From Chrysomallon squamiferum (taxonomy: Eukaryota; Mollusca; Gastropoda; Neomphalida; Peltospiridae): a stretch of DNA of 64,000 nucleotides. Below are positions 40,495-52,894 of this stretch, in pieces. Every line of letters begins with the position of its first letter. The first letter of the stretch is position 1. The notes beneath the pieces are model-generated. The model was not told the origin of the DNA. It worked only from the letters and a program-made list of their open reading frames with translations, and searched no databases. The DNA lies in NCBI GenBank assembly GCA_012295275.1, contig CM022672.1:15912125-15976124 (forward strand), written 5' to 3'. Made by a program: the position numbers and the translations under genes.

Positions 40495-40895
40495 ACATTC
40501 AAACCTTCGTTATAACTTTCACACATCTCCCTTTTGAACAGACCCAAAACCTTTCAAACATCTCCTCGTTGTACAACTCAAAACCTTCCACACATCTCCC
40601 TCCTTTGAACAGACACTAAACTTTCCACACAACTCCTCTTTGTACAACTCAAAACCTTTCATACATCTCACTCCTTTGAACAGGCCCAAAACCTTTCAAA
40701 ACATCTCCTCTTTGTACAACTCAAAACCTTCCACACATCTCCCTCCTTTGAACAGACACTAAACCTTCCACACATCTCCTCTTTGTACAACTCAAAACCT
40801 TCCACACATCTCAATCCTTTGAACAGGCCCAAAACCATTCACACATCTCCCCCTTGTACAAACCAAAAACCTTCCACACATCTCCCCTTTGTACA
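40495..40895. repeat. 71-bp minisatellite made of two related half-units
   Basis: Each unit has a half with CCTTTGAACAGACACTAAA and a half with CTCTTTGTACAACTCAAAA, both led by CCTTCCACACATCTC. About five to six units are present with modest divergence. A plus-strand open frame over the start of the array is a by-product. Confidence 0.93.
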
Positions 40896-41796
40896 CAATA
40901 GTTCACTGCCCAGCCAGCCATGAAGTCAGCTTAACTACTAAAGTTGATGTCTCTTTCAGTGTGTTTGTTGAGCATGTCTGCACCAGTGCACACCAAAGCC
41001 ATGAGGATCAATCAATGCATCCCTTCTAGGAGATTATTGAATGCCTGAGGACAATGCGGATAGCCTCTGACATACATTTATATTGATGTTGACTCAAAGG
41101 GCAGCCATATTGCTTATGTAAATGCGCTGCGGGTAACACATTAATGTTTTCATGATGGTGCTCCACTGTACATACTTAAAATACAGACAAAGCCTCTGCT
41201 TCAGTGAGATACTGATCCCACAAACAATGGTGTCAAAACATTGAACTGTAAGCAAACAAAAAGGAAAATAAAGAGTCTTAAATATTTAAAAATTTATCAA
41301 TGTAAACAGTTAATCCATTCTCGACACCAGAGTTTCCCAATACAAGAACATTTTCTGAAGTATGTGTATTATGTGTTGTTTTTTTATATTTTTATGAGTA
41401 TCTTTTTGTGTTATGTAAATGTGTATGCACATAAAACATGCCTATATAATACAATATTTATACTGCCTTTAACTTTTTTCTTCTTCTTGTTTGAAAGGAA
41501 AGGAAAGAAAGGAAAAGTAGTTGCCTGTTTTGATACATATGTAAAAATTGTACATTATATCTTGATGACTATAAAAAGACTATATCCTAGAAGAATAATG
41601 AGATTGATAAAAAGAAATGATAATAAAACCCAAATCTAATAAAATGTTGATAGTTAACCTGTCACTGCTTGATGTTTTCTTTGTACTGATGTGTCACCAA
41701 AGATTACTCACACAAGCACGGAGAAATCATGTAAATTTGTTTTATGAAAGACCAATAAAATGTATTTTCTAAATTTTATTTTTTTTTTTTGTTTTA

Positions 41797-41825
41797 TATA
41801 TATATATATATATATTTTTTTTTTT
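41797..41825. repeat. (AT)n and poly(T)
   Basis: About nine AT units followed by T. Confidence 0.9.
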
Positions 41826-42969
41826 CAAAGTGAAAAGTATGCGTCAGAATTTGTATTTTTTGAGAGCATTTGTAAAACAAAATTACACGATCTCATATAA
41901 TTTGATTAATCTGATGAATATTTGTACTCAAGATATTTCATCTCTTCATTTTTATTTTTAAAATTCTTTATTGTTTAAGTAGAAAATATTTCTTTATTGG
42001 TATGTTTTATTCTGGAAAAAACCCACTTAAGACAGAATGGTACAAAAAAAAAATAATTCCATATTTTAATATTTTGCAAGTTTAATAAAATAAAAAATAT
42101 TATTATTTTTCTATTGATATATTTTTCTTTGGAAAAGAACAGAACATGAAGTCAAATATAAAATATTTAAATACTGGTCCATTTAATTCTGGAAAAAATT
42201 AAAAATGAAATCTAGAATACAATATTATTATGTTGGTTTATAAATATATTTAACTACAGAAAAAATTAATTAAAAACCAAGTGTGCTTTTTTCTTTCTGT
42301 TATTATGTTTTACAAAATGAGTTAAGTAAGTGTCATGTGAAGTTTTATCTTAACTCTGAAAGTTTAAATTTTCATACTTAACCGATTTTTTCCAGACAAT
42401 GAACAATAATACAGTAAGAACTAAAACTCTGTATGAAACTTTTTATCAAATGTACTGAATTTTACCACTTTTCCGTTTTGTCTTAAAACCACACAACAAA
42501 ACAAAATGTGTATTTAGTAAAATATAACATTTCAATCCTTTCAATGAAGTTAACAAGACACAATTTATCTCTGCAGAAATATATTATATACTTAATACAG
42601 TTTTAACAGCATTATCAAAACATAATAAAAAATAAAATAAAAATAAATAAATTCAGTAAAACAATATGTAGCATATTTTTAAAACAATTTATTTAGTAAA
42701 TTTTATGAAACAAAAGTGAATATGTGAAACAGAATATACTAAATACAGTTGATTAAACTTTATAAACATAAAATAAAAAAACTTTATATACTATACATCA
42801 TACTTTTATAGTTATAACAATTATTTTTATTAGTAGTAGGAATATTATAATTTTTTTGAAGAAGATAACAAATCTAAATAGTTCTGGGAGGGTCTTATGT
42901 TTTTATAATATTATTTTGTTTTTGTTTTTTAAAGATCTTTTTTTCTTTAGAAGTATCAGAAGAAAGAAG

Positions 42970-43003
<34 letters not shown>
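42970..43003. repeat. 34-base poly(A) on the plus strand
   Basis: A pure A homopolymer, too long to be chance. No retroposed gene could be identified next to it. Confidence 0.95.
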
Positions 43004-43005
<2 letters not shown>

Positions 43006-44416
43006 TGATGGGTGCTTGACATTACAAGTTCTTTACAAATTCACATCCATTAAACTGTCATGTGTGGAGATTTAGAGTTGTATCTCCATCCAGTATCAGT
43101 AATTACTGTACAAGTGATCCACCCAAATGCTGCTAAACATTGACATATGATAGTGACTGTTGTAAGAAAACATGCTGGAGTTTTGTACTCTGGTCCATGC
43201 ATCGTTACTCTGCAGTTACACGAGAAGAAAAGTGGCTTCCAGTGAAAGAGATAAAAGCATTTTTTCTTTCACATTTTAATTTGAATTTAAGTTTAAAGTT
43301 AACGAGATTAAACATGCATCTTTAACGTTTTAATAAGAATAAGATGACACATCTGCCCCATAACCTCAACCCATCCTCCCCCAACCCCAAAATTTTAAAA
43401 TAATATGAAGTCTATTCACAAAATATATCATTTGAAAATCTATACTGTAATACGAAAAGCAAACAAGGCCATATTGTATGTGTTTGTAAAACATTAACCC
43501 TTAAAAATGTATATATGTTTTTATAAAGAGAGAAATTAAAATAATAAAATATGGTTAATACGTTTGACCTGTTGTCAGCACTTCTCTGTTTTATTTAACA
43601 TAAAATACCAAGGATACATTTAAAAATTGTTTTTATTATTTTAGTCTTTATTTCAGTATGCATTCAAAGACTTTCCAGAAGAAAAATAAAATAATTCCTA
43701 AATTTAATTTCAGTTTTCGAAAGCACTGATCTTCAGTTAAAAAAGAAAAAAATCTCTCTCTCTATATATATAAAATTTAAAAAGTAAAAAATAATTTTAA
43801 AAATTTATTATTTTCTTGAATAAGGTTCAATACTTAAAATTAATTTTTAAAATGCTTTGGACTAAATTGCATCAAAATCTTTAAATTCTGAAGTTAAATT
43901 CATCGTATGAAAACCAAAGATGTGAAAAAAAAAAAAAACAATTGTAAAAAAAACAAACAAATCTTTGTGCACTGTATCAGAGGAATATTGAAACTTATCA
44001 ATAAAGAAATTCTAAAATCTGTACACTATTATTGCACCTGCAAATATAAACAATTTACAAGAAATTAATAATTCTAATTACTTGATTAGTCTAGAAACTT
44101 TGGCAGGTGATAAAGAAAAAAAATAATAACTAAAGAAATCTTCTGATGTCTCAATGTTATCAGTAAAATATCTCTTACAGGAATTTAATATCTTCAAGAA
44201 AAATATAGTAAACATACAGAATACACATTAAGACACAAATGTCCATTCAGTTCAGTGTACGTGTGTGCAGTCTGTTACTATTTACAAAGTCATCAAGCAA
44301 AACAAAACAATAATCAAACAAGTCTGTCTGTTTGTTTGTGTGTTTGTGCACAACACTGATGGTATAGGTGGACAGCTTCTCATAAATATTTTATGACAAG
44401 AATGATGGTGGTAATG

Positions 44417-44448
44417 ATGATGATTATGATGATGATGATGATGATGAT
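44417..44448. repeat. (GAT)n microsatellite
   Basis: About nine GAT units. It lies about 1 kb downstream of the receptor stop codon, so it may be transcribed as ATC units in the 3' UTR. Confidence 0.9.
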
Positions 44449-44582
44449 CAATTCAGACTTCGTGCTGTGTGGTTGACAAAGGTTTTGTACATCATCCACC
44501 AAAGAAAGACAAAAAAAAAAAAAAAAAATTTAACAGCTGCCTATGTTAATGTCAGCATTCAGATAGGTAACCTGCATTGTAG

Positions 44583-44620
44583 ATGTTGTTGTTGCTGCTG
44601 CTGCTGTTGTTGTTGTTGTT
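44583..44620. repeat. (GTT)n(GCT)n(GTT)n triplet repeat
   Basis: On the minus strand this would read CAA/CAG units within the possible 3' UTR of the receptor, about 0.8 kb from the stop. Confidence 0.92.
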
Positions 44621-45412
44621 TCACCTCCTTTTTAAGCAATGATCTCATCAGCTTGCTCTGGCTGGTTTTCATCAATGAATTTTCATTATTATTTTAATTT
44701 TACGAATACTTCAAAAACAAATATTGTATTTTAGATAATTACACAAATTTCAGAAAAATTAATAAAAAAAAAAGTATTTTTGTTTTTAGAATTATGGACA
44801 AGGTCAACATACCAGCAACTTTTGGGTACCTATGGCAACCACTGAAGCCACAGCAAAAATATGGCAATATAGTTGTTTTTTCCCCACAAATAAAAATCAC
44901 TGTTTCATTTTCCTGTCAAAGATTCATAGCACTGATTGGTTATCATTAATTATGTTAATTAGCACTCTTTTTCAATGTACATTTTCAAAAACAGTCATAT
45001 TTTTGGACAGCTCTGTCAGTAATATCAGCATTACAACACAATGGTCTTCTTCCAAACAAAAGGAATAAGAAAGAAACTTCAGTCTCAGTTGTTTGTTGGT
45101 TTGTTGTTTTTTTTGGTGTCTTTTCAATTGATGACTTGATCAGAAAAAGATAAAATGTTCTTAAAATGTTTTCAAACATTTTCTTCTTTTTATCCTTTTC
45201 AACAAGCAAGTAACGAAAAGAAAGCTTTCACGAGAGAACATTTTGTAATGCTTTGGCCCAAAAAAAAATTCATGTCCATCTTGCTGGTGTAGGTATCTGT
45301 ATACATACAAGCAATAATAAAAAAAAAAAAAAAAATACAATTATTAAAAAAAAAAAAGGAGAGAAAGTTCAAAAAACCTTCAGCTGAACCGAAAAAAAGA
45401 GAGAAGGGTTAT

Positions 45413-45434
45413 GTATATATATATATATATATAT
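45413..45434. repeat. (AT)n directly after the receptor stop codon
   Basis: A TATATA tract starts immediately downstream of the TAG at 45437-45435. Confidence 0.93.
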
Positions 45435-46209
45435 CTATTTACAGAGGCTTTGATCCAACACTTCTTTCATTAGAGGCTGAATTCCTTCAGGGTTGACTCT
45501 CAAAAGCACCTGCGAGTGTTCCTCGTTGAGGTTACGAATGTCTGTCAACTTCATGAGCAGTTTGGGGTAGAGGCAGCGGACAAAGTGAGCAGGGTACTTA
45601 GATTCCAGGTATCGCTGTAGCAACAGGGCGTACCTGTCCTGCTCCCGCGCCACGTACAGCTTGTCGGAAATGCTCGGCCTGTCAGGCGAGAACAGCGCAA
45701 TCACCAGCAGCAGGATGAGAACAGTTTCGTCAGCCTGCAGGTCGACGGCCAGCGACTTGACAAACTTCATGTGCTCCTCAAACAGTCCGCCTCCTTCACA
45801 CATCTTCAGCTGCTCCTCCGTCATCGCGTACTTCTCCTTGTCGTAGGGGTCGAGGAAGTGACCCTTCTCGCGGTCGAACGTTATCACCGATCGAATGATC
45901 AGCAACTCTATGCTGCCTCCTTTGAGTAAGTTGATCTGATCGGGCTGGGACAGGGCTTTGAAGGCTTTGATCTTCTTCGACATGTCAATGACGCGACGGA
46001 CGCTCACTTCGGCGATGTTGACGAGGTCGGTCATGGACGGTTCTTCTCGCGAGATGTCGGATTCGATGGAGATTTCTAGAGACTGGCGGTAGGCTCCAAC
46101 CAGTTCGTTTATGTGCATCGACTCATCCTGCTCCAAGGGTCGAACTCTCGTCTGTGAGGAGCTGACATCTCCAATCTGCATCTTTTTGCTGTCATAGTCT
46201 CGAATTTTC
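45435..46209 (-). CDS. HR96: HR96/DAF-12-like nuclear receptor: last exon (hinge and complete ligand-binding domain)
   Basis: This 775-bp exon follows a TTAATTTTCAG acceptor; its first G completes the Arg codon begun in the previous exon. It encodes a hinge of only about 30-40 residues and the whole ligand-binding domain, ending in TAG at 45437-45435. Features seen, numbered from the start at 55168: a helix 3 lysine at about K199 aligning with the VDR coactivator charge clamp, the LBD signature FKALSQPDQINLLK at about 204-217, SPDRP at about 295-299, LTDIRNLNEEHS in helix 10, and an AF-2 helix LMKEVL at about 367-372 with the expected glutamate E370. A ligand pocket and coactivator surface therefore look intact. 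Known relatives use this domain to bind lipophilic ligands and RXR/USP; the ligand here is unknown. No intron interrupts the LBD. The domain also resembles VDR/PXR, but the DNA-binding domain favours NR1J. Confidence 0.95.
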
Positions 46210-46477
46210 CTGAAAATTAACAGTAGTAATGATTATGATGACAATGATGATGATGGCGATGGTGAAAAAATGAACATATGAAATTTTCAATGTCAGTTTT
46301 TCACCTAATGATAATTAAATAATTGAATAATTATCTCTTTCTGCTTAATTATTAATTTATAGAAAGTGTCTCCTTGCTTTTTCTAAAAGTAATTCTTTTA
46401 ATATACACTGAGCAGATATCATAATAATTATTATTTTCCAATTAAAAAAAAAAAAAAAAATTAAAACTCAGTTTTAC
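46210..46477 (-). other. Short intron (268 bp) between zinc-finger-2 exon and LBD exon
   Basis: The intron has donor GTAAAA and acceptor TTTTCAG. It contains a poly(A) run on the plus strand at about 46443-46460 and a short GATGATGATG-type stretch near 46240. Nothing else stands out. Confidence 0.85.
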
Positions 46478-46644
46478 CTGTTTTCCTCTATTCGCTGCCT
46501 TTTTCTCACTTTCTCTTCTTCTGTCAAGATGTATTCTTTGCGCATTCCAATCTCAAAACATTTCCTTAGTCGACATCGTTTACAAAAACGTCGATTGGAA
46601 ACATCCATCTTGCATTTCTCCTCGTAAGGACATTTGAAGTAATC
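46478..46644 (-). CDS. HR96: HR96/DAF-12-like nuclear receptor: second exon (zinc finger 2 and C-terminal extension)
   Basis: This 167-bp exon is too short to stand out as an open reading frame but is certain from its content. It follows an ATTCTTCAG acceptor and ends AACAG|GTAAAAC. It enters in phase 0 after the preceding exon and leaves two bases (AG) of a codon completed by the next exon. It begins DYFKCPYEEKC and contains RRFCKRCRLRKC and then FEIGMRKEYIL, giving zinc ligands C70, C76, C86 and C89 in a C-x5-C-x9-C-x2-C finger, a D-box PYEEK and a basic C-terminal extension to about residue 121. The CPYxxxC and RRFCxxCRLRKCF patterns match DAF-12 and HR96 better than VDR, judged from remembered family sequences. 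Third positions are much more AT-rich than in the two neighbouring coding exons. Confidence 0.93.
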
Positions 46645-47923
46645 CTGAAGAATATAAAATATTATAGAATATTAATTTTGAAATGTGAAATAAATCCAAA
46701 ACTTAATCTGTAACATGATTTCAGGTAAAATGACAAGAACAACAAGAACAATAAGAACAACAACAACAAAAAATACAAACCAATTAATACTTATTTAATT
46801 ACTATTGAAAATTAATTAAAAATAAGATGTTATGTAGAAAATTCAGAAACTCTTATGTTTACTTATTGTTTAAAATTCAGACCAGCACTATATAAATTGA
46901 GATAACATAAAATAGAAAATTCTAAAAAAAAAGAAGAAGAGAAAATTACAGATTAAAGTAAAAACAACATGTTTGATTCATTATTTGGTAATTTCATGAT
47001 CATGGTCATCATTATTATTGATATTAAAATTTGTCTTCTTTCTCATTCTAACTCAGCAATCACAAGGCATTACAACTGACAGCAAGAAGAAGAAGAAGAA
47101 AAACATCAGTGCACTATTAACCCACATATTTAATTACCCATTTGATTCCAAGTCATTCTGTCTATATAAAAACCACTTTGAATTAATTTAAGATACAAAG
47201 AATCAATTTTTTGAAAATATATTTGTCTTCAACAACAATTTAAAAATTAGCTAGAAAAAGGCTTCATGTACTCTTGGCAGTATTAGGAAACACACCGAAA
47301 AACAAACCCAAAAAAAAATTAATAATAATTGTTTAATGGTCATTTATAAATAACTAGGAGATATTATTTAACCAATTTCTTGGGACAGGTGGCTGTTTAG
47401 ATGTAGAAAGATTGCCTGAAGCATGACTGGCATAGAATTAACTTTTTTTTGGTATGGGCACTGGTCTGTTTTTTCCTTTCAGGAAACGTTTGATAACAGG
47501 ATTGACAAAGGATATGGCACGAGGCTTCCTGAGATGGTAAATATAAGAGTTAGTTTCCTACTAAGTGATGTCAGTAGTGCTAGTCTATTCTCGTCTGTTG
47601 TTAATGTAAGAAAATATACTGATAACAATCAGTAAACATTAAAATATTACAAAAAAAAAAAAAAGACTCAAATATTGTAAAAATAAAAATGTGTTTATAC
47701 GTGTTCACACAAACACACACATACATACATACACACACAAAAACAGCACTAACAAACTCAAACAAAGCCCGTGAATAATTCACAATCACACACACTTATT
47801 TAACATTTACAACCCATTCAGCTAGTCTTATGTAAGTATGCCACATCTCCTTGGACATCTATATTTAGCAAATTCTTAAAAAATAATGATTTTTAAATGG
47901 CATTTTTACTTTCATGGATTTTT

Positions 47924-47924
<1 letters not shown>

Positions 47925-47955
<31 letters not shown>
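47925..47955. repeat. Poly(A), about 30 bases, in the large intron
   Basis: An A homopolymer. No associated element recognised. Confidence 0.93.
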
Positions 47956-47957
<2 letters not shown>

Positions 47958-48714
47958 CATTTGCTAAAGCTACTTTGTGCTAATTCCCATAATTGCAGCA
48001 AGCAAATACAATTTCCCATTGGATTTCTTTTGCATGCAGAAAGCAAACATAGGAAAACAAAAGAGAAGAGAGTTCTAGAAAAATAACTTGTAAAGTATAT
48101 TAAGTTTTGAAGGACTTAAGATTTTTCAAATATCATTACAATAGTTACAAAAAACAGAAAATGTATTGATAGGACGTAGACTTAATGAAGTGCTGACAAC
48201 ATAAAGCATTTACAAATTGATTTCATAATGAAAATTATGAATCTCCGCAGAATTCGCCAAATGACTCTGACGAAATTTAGCTATAACATCAATTCTGATT
48301 ATGCAGCCATCACGCTGAATTATGAAATTACAATAAGTAGTGTAATTTCAGTCCCATAATGCATTGCTTTTTTGCACTGAAGTAAAATTACTGATCGTGC
48401 ATGGTTATGTGTATGAGAAATTAAATGCGTTTTTCTTTTACTTCAATTAATTATTATTGATATTTATTATTATTATTTATTATTATTATTATTATTATTA
48501 TAAATAAATAAAAAAAAAAAAAATCAACACTGATTTTTGGCAATTAACACAGATACATAATGTCAAGGTTTCATTTTGAAAAACTGACTGCAAAGAACAT
48601 GAAAATAAAATTTCTAAAAAACAAAACAGCTGTCATTTATTTAAAACTAGATTAAATGGTTAACTCAAGATTAAAACTGAAAAACTTGAACTGCAGAAAG
48701 AGCTCACCGAAAAA

Positions 48715-49060
48715 CATGGATTAATTATTGTACTGCTGCCTAAAATGTCTGCCAAGCCTAATAGAAAGCTGAGACCTTCCAAGCCTGGACATGAGTAGGC
48801 AGTGAGAGAAAGAAGAAGATGAAGAAATTTAAATAGTGAGACTGTAACTTAGTGGATGGAAAGAAAAAATATGTTGTGATAGAAGAAATAGGAGAGAAAG
48901 AAGAAAATGATAAAATTTAAATAAACATTTAATAATAACAATAATATAAAAGTTATGTTGGGACAGACTGTGAGTCAGTGGTTAGAGCTGTAAGGGAAGA
49001 AACAGTGGGAGAAAGACGAAGAAGAAGAAGAAAAAGAAACAAATAAAGGTAATAGTAATA
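48715..49060. repeat. Two to three degenerate related segments, GAGACTGTnAnTnAGTGG type
   Basis: AGACTGTAACTTAGTGG (about 48838) and AGACTGTGAGTCAGTGG (about 48966) head similar purine-rich stretches ending in GAAGAAGA. The second reads TCAGTGGTTAGAGC, close to a tRNA A-box, but no B-box follows. It may be an old SINE-like duplication; weak support. Confidence 0.3.
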
Positions 49061-50217
49061 AGTATGTTTGATGACTAATAACTGCTGGGGTTGGCTAAAA
49101 CTCAATGTTTGGTGTTGGGATAAGAGAAAGAAGATATATCTATGATTTTAAGAGCATATTCTCTCTTTGAATGTACAGAACAGATTTCACTCATTTGAGA
49201 AAAAACACAAAAAAAAAAAATCATTTCTCCAACACAACCACTTTTGCTCCACTTTCTCAAACACTTTAAAACGAGCTATTTCCCACCAAGTTCTTTTTTA
49301 TTGTAGCATTGAAGAGAATATAATATTGTTATACTGAATCAATGTTCAGTGTTCCTTGCAAATAATGAGTCTTTCATCAAACATTCAACTGTATTAAACA
49401 GTCATTGGTTGTGAGTTGACACATAAATATAAACACATCCTATTCAAAAACCACTGAAATACCAATCCATACATACATACAACTACATCCTATTCAACAG
49501 TTTTAAACAATCACTGAATTACCAATGACTACCAGTCCATAACATGAATATAACTACATCCTGTGTTATTTTATTTCATATTCAAAAAATTTAAACAAAA
49601 GTGTGTTCGAAATTCATTCAAGTATCGTTGGTCGCCTATTTAGACAGTTGGTGATTTTTATAATTTTTATTTATTTATTTTTTTAATTGCCTCTGGGCAT
49701 TTCTTTATTGCTGAGAACAATTTGCTGAATCATTTCCAAAGGATTTATTCATTTCTAGCCTTGGGGTAGAAGACATTTTGATTTATCAGCTTTTTATCAA
49801 TCGTAAAAAAAAAAAAAAAGAAGAAGAAGAAGAAAAGGAACAGTAACATAAATGAGAAATAAAATAATAAAAATATATAAAAAAAAAAAAAACCCCACCA
49901 AATAATATTATTTTATTTTTATCATATATTCACAAAAGACGATTTTTTAAAGTTCTTTTTCTTTATTTAAATTTATTTTATTTAAGCTTCATTTTTCAAC
50001 AGATGATAAAAACAAAACTAACAGTCTGAGAAGCTTTTAATGACAACAGATTGATTGACAAAATATCTGTGAATAGATGTGACAACCAACACCAGTGACA
50101 ACGTCGATATATTGACCATCTGCACACAGAGATGCTTTGTATGTATAATCTGCTCAAACATAACTTTATATTCAACATGATGCATGTGTGTGAGTAAATG
50201 TGTTTGCATTTGTACAT

Positions 50218-50421
50218 GAAATGTGTGTGTGTGTGTGTGTGTGTGTGTTGTATTTGTCTATATGTTCATGTACATATGTTTTTATGTGTTTTGATACTTG
50301 TATGTGAGAGGGAAAGTACACAAAATTACATTTAAAACTGACATTTCAAAAGCATTTATCATACTTGTGTGTTACTTGAAGAGCAGAGTAAATACCACAC
50401 ACACACACACACACACACACA
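50218..50421. repeat. (GT)n and (CA)n tracts
   Basis: TG units at 50222-50248 and CA units at 50396-50421. They are complementary and 150 bp apart, so could pair in a transcript. Confidence 0.93.
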
Positions 50422-50687
50422 TTTAATTTTGATACATGTTGATTACTCACAAAAAACTGAATGAAACTGACAGAAGAGACTGTAATCTTCTTTCAAATGA
50501 CAACAACTTTTTGGATAACAGAGCTTTTTTTTGTTGGTTTCTTCAAAATATATATATATACAATTTTTCTTACTTTGCAATAAAATTATTGATCAAATGT
50601 GAATGGAACTTTTGAAATTGATTTTAAAAATAATAATAATGATAATAAAAAATAAAAAAAATAGATATATAAATAAGTAAATAAATA

Positions 50688-50688
<1 letters not shown>

Positions 50689-50753
<65 letters not shown>

Positions 50754-50775
50754 TAATATTAATATTATTAATAAT
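50689..50775. repeat. (AAT)n microsatellite
   Basis: About 21 AAT units followed by ATTAATATT palindromic sequence. Confidence 0.96.
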
Positions 50776-51024
50776 AATCGTTTTCATTTTATTAAAATTG
50801 CATTAAAATTGTTTATGAAATTTTAAAAGTAAGAAATCCTTATCCAGGCCTAAACACAACCTTCAGCTGATGATGACAGGTAATAGATTACAAAGTGGTG
50901 TAATGCCAGGTAAAGTCAGGTGATTGAGGAACACCTGGAAATGGGCCCTCGGGCCATGCATGCTTCCCAGTGTCAGTCTAGACACACCACATCACTTGAC
51001 ATTTTATCTTTACATCTTTTCACT

Positions 51025-51197
51025 GAATTTTATATTACACATTTTCTTTTATTTTCACAGAATTTTATATTACACATTTTCTTTTATTTTCACAGAATTT
51101 TATATTACACATTTTCTTTTATTTTCACTGAATTTTATATTACACATTCACTGAGTTTTATTTTACACATTTTCTTTTATTTTCACTGAGTTTTAGT
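51025..51197. repeat. 35-bp minisatellite
   Basis: Units start GAATTTTATATTACACATTT at 51025, 51060, 51095 and 51130, so the period is exactly 35. The last copies are truncated. Confidence 0.95.
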
Positions 51198-51273
51198 TTA
51201 AACATTCTTTTCTTATGTAGAAAAAATTATTTTAACATGTGGAAGATGTAGATTTTATTTGTCTGTCTCCCTG

Positions 51274-51277
<4 letters not shown>

Positions 51278-51314
<37 letters not shown>
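51278..51314. repeat. (GT)n microsatellite
   Basis: About 18 GT units in the large intron. Confidence 0.97.
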
Positions 51315-51317
<3 letters not shown>

Positions 51318-51714
51318 ATGAAACAACATAATCACATCACCTTTTCCCTAAATTTTATTTTAATTTTTTAAATTTTTTGTTTTATTTTAAAAAAAAAAAT
51401 GTTTGTTGACAAAAATGACAAAACGTTTGTTCTTTAAAACCAAACAATGAGAAGCATGTGGACTTTTGCCAAAATAAATTGGCGGCACCATGAAGAAAGT
51501 GGCTGAGGCTGAACAATGACCTTCCAGCTGTTTGGCTGGCTTCAACAGCACAAATATTTCCTTTTGTTTAATCAATAGTGAGATGTCAGCAGTATTAAAA
51601 ACACACAAGCATCTTCTAAAGAGATTAAACAACCCTTTGTTCATTACTGCTTGTAGGATTAACTTACCTGTAACGTTTTGTTTAGTTTATTATTATCATT
51701 TCATTTCATTTCAT

Positions 51715-51812
51715 TTTAATTAATTAATTAATTTATTTATTTGATTATTTATTTATTTTGTTTGATTATTTATTTACTTATTTATTTTGTTTGTTTATTT
51801 ATTTATTAGTTA
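51715..51812. repeat. (TTAA)n/(TTTA)n and TTTGTTTGATTATTTATTTA repeats
   Basis: AT-rich tetranucleotide units with a twice-repeated TTTGTTTG-containing phrase. Confidence 0.85.
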
Positions 51813-52099
51813 TTCTTTGTCATCCCATCAGATTAAGATAGTCATAATAGACTGCTTAAATGCAATTACTTTAGTACATTCTGTTATTTATTTCATTTAG
51901 CTATTAAATTTTTATTTATAATTGTTATTATTTTTGTAATTGTTGTGGTAGTTATTAATCTTATTATTAATGTAAACCATTGCAATTTAAACAGATAAAA
52001 AAAACACTTTTAATTAATTTTATTTCACTACTGGTTTTTTTGAAATTCATATTTATTTTATTTATTATTATTTTTCTTTTCAAACAGCCATTTTTATAG

Positions 52100-52350
52100 G
52101 ACGATGTTCAGAAATATAAACATTTGTCAAGATGATGTTTACAAATATAATCATTCAACTGGATCAGTTTCACCAGTATAATCATCCGACTGGATCATAT
52201 TTACAACTATAATCATCTGACGAGATGACGTTCACAAATATTAAAATTAATTGGATCATATGACTGAATGATGTTCAGTGCAGTAATCTTTTAATTGGAT
52301 GATCTTCACAAAAGTAATCATTTATCAGGATGATCACCCATGCACAAACT
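52100..52350. repeat. Degenerate minisatellite built on GATGATGTTCACAAATATAATCAT
   Basis: Units of about 35-40 bp with CAAATATAATCAT and TGGATCA/AGATGA variants. About six diverged copies. Confidence 0.75.
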
Positions 52351-52894
52351 TAAATGTAGAATCACAAATACAATTATTTATGGATGACTCTGCTAATTTG
52401 CCCTCAACACGTGCGTCTGAGCTGGTTTTAACTGCCTTTCTCTCAATACCTGCAATAAATCACCAATAAACATGGCCTCCATGCAAAAACCTGCCTCTTT
52501 ATACCAAGTCCAGCATTTCTCACACACACTGTAAACTACATCCCATTTTTACTGGGCAGTAAGCATTTAAATATTTCCCCCGGCACCTAATTGGAAGGAT
52601 ACAAAAATGCAGTTACCAGACGGATCTTCAGAAATGAGAGTTTACACAGTGCACAAAGACTATTATGTCAGCACCAGATGCTGATAGAAGGGGGGTAACA
52701 TTAAATGTTAACCTGTTATGAATTTCTGCACAATCCCTTGGAATTAGGAATACTAAAAGCTGCATGGTTTATGGGTCAGTGACCTATCTGTGGAGTTATC
52801 TCATTGCTGGTATGTAACTTAATGATGTATTAAGATAACCCGCCAATTTCTCTTTCTAGAATATCACACGTTGGTGATTAAAGCATTGGAAACC

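Larger units (their letters stand above)
31950..45434. other. CpG-poor region downstream of the receptor stop codon; possible 3' UTR of unknown length
   Basis: About 13.5 kb without a recognisable coding exon on either strand. The sequence is more unique and less microsatellite-dense than the left third of the window. The part next to the stop codon must hold the 3' UTR of the receptor, but many candidate AATAAA signals on the minus strand leave its end undetermined. Contents include (AT)n at 34.2 kb, degenerate tandem repeats at 38.1-39.4 kb, a compound triplet array at 40.0 kb, a 71-bp minisatellite at 40.5 kb and a 34-base poly(A) at 43.0 kb. A second transcription unit here cannot be excluded. 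Confidence 0.5.

Noticed and set aside
45661-45846. Plus-strand 61-codon frame inside the LBD exon
   Set aside because: Antisense shadow of the conserved ligand-binding domain.
51025-51197. CRISPR-like array (regular repeat spacing)
   Set aside because: It is a head-to-tail minisatellite with no unique spacers, in a eukaryotic intron.
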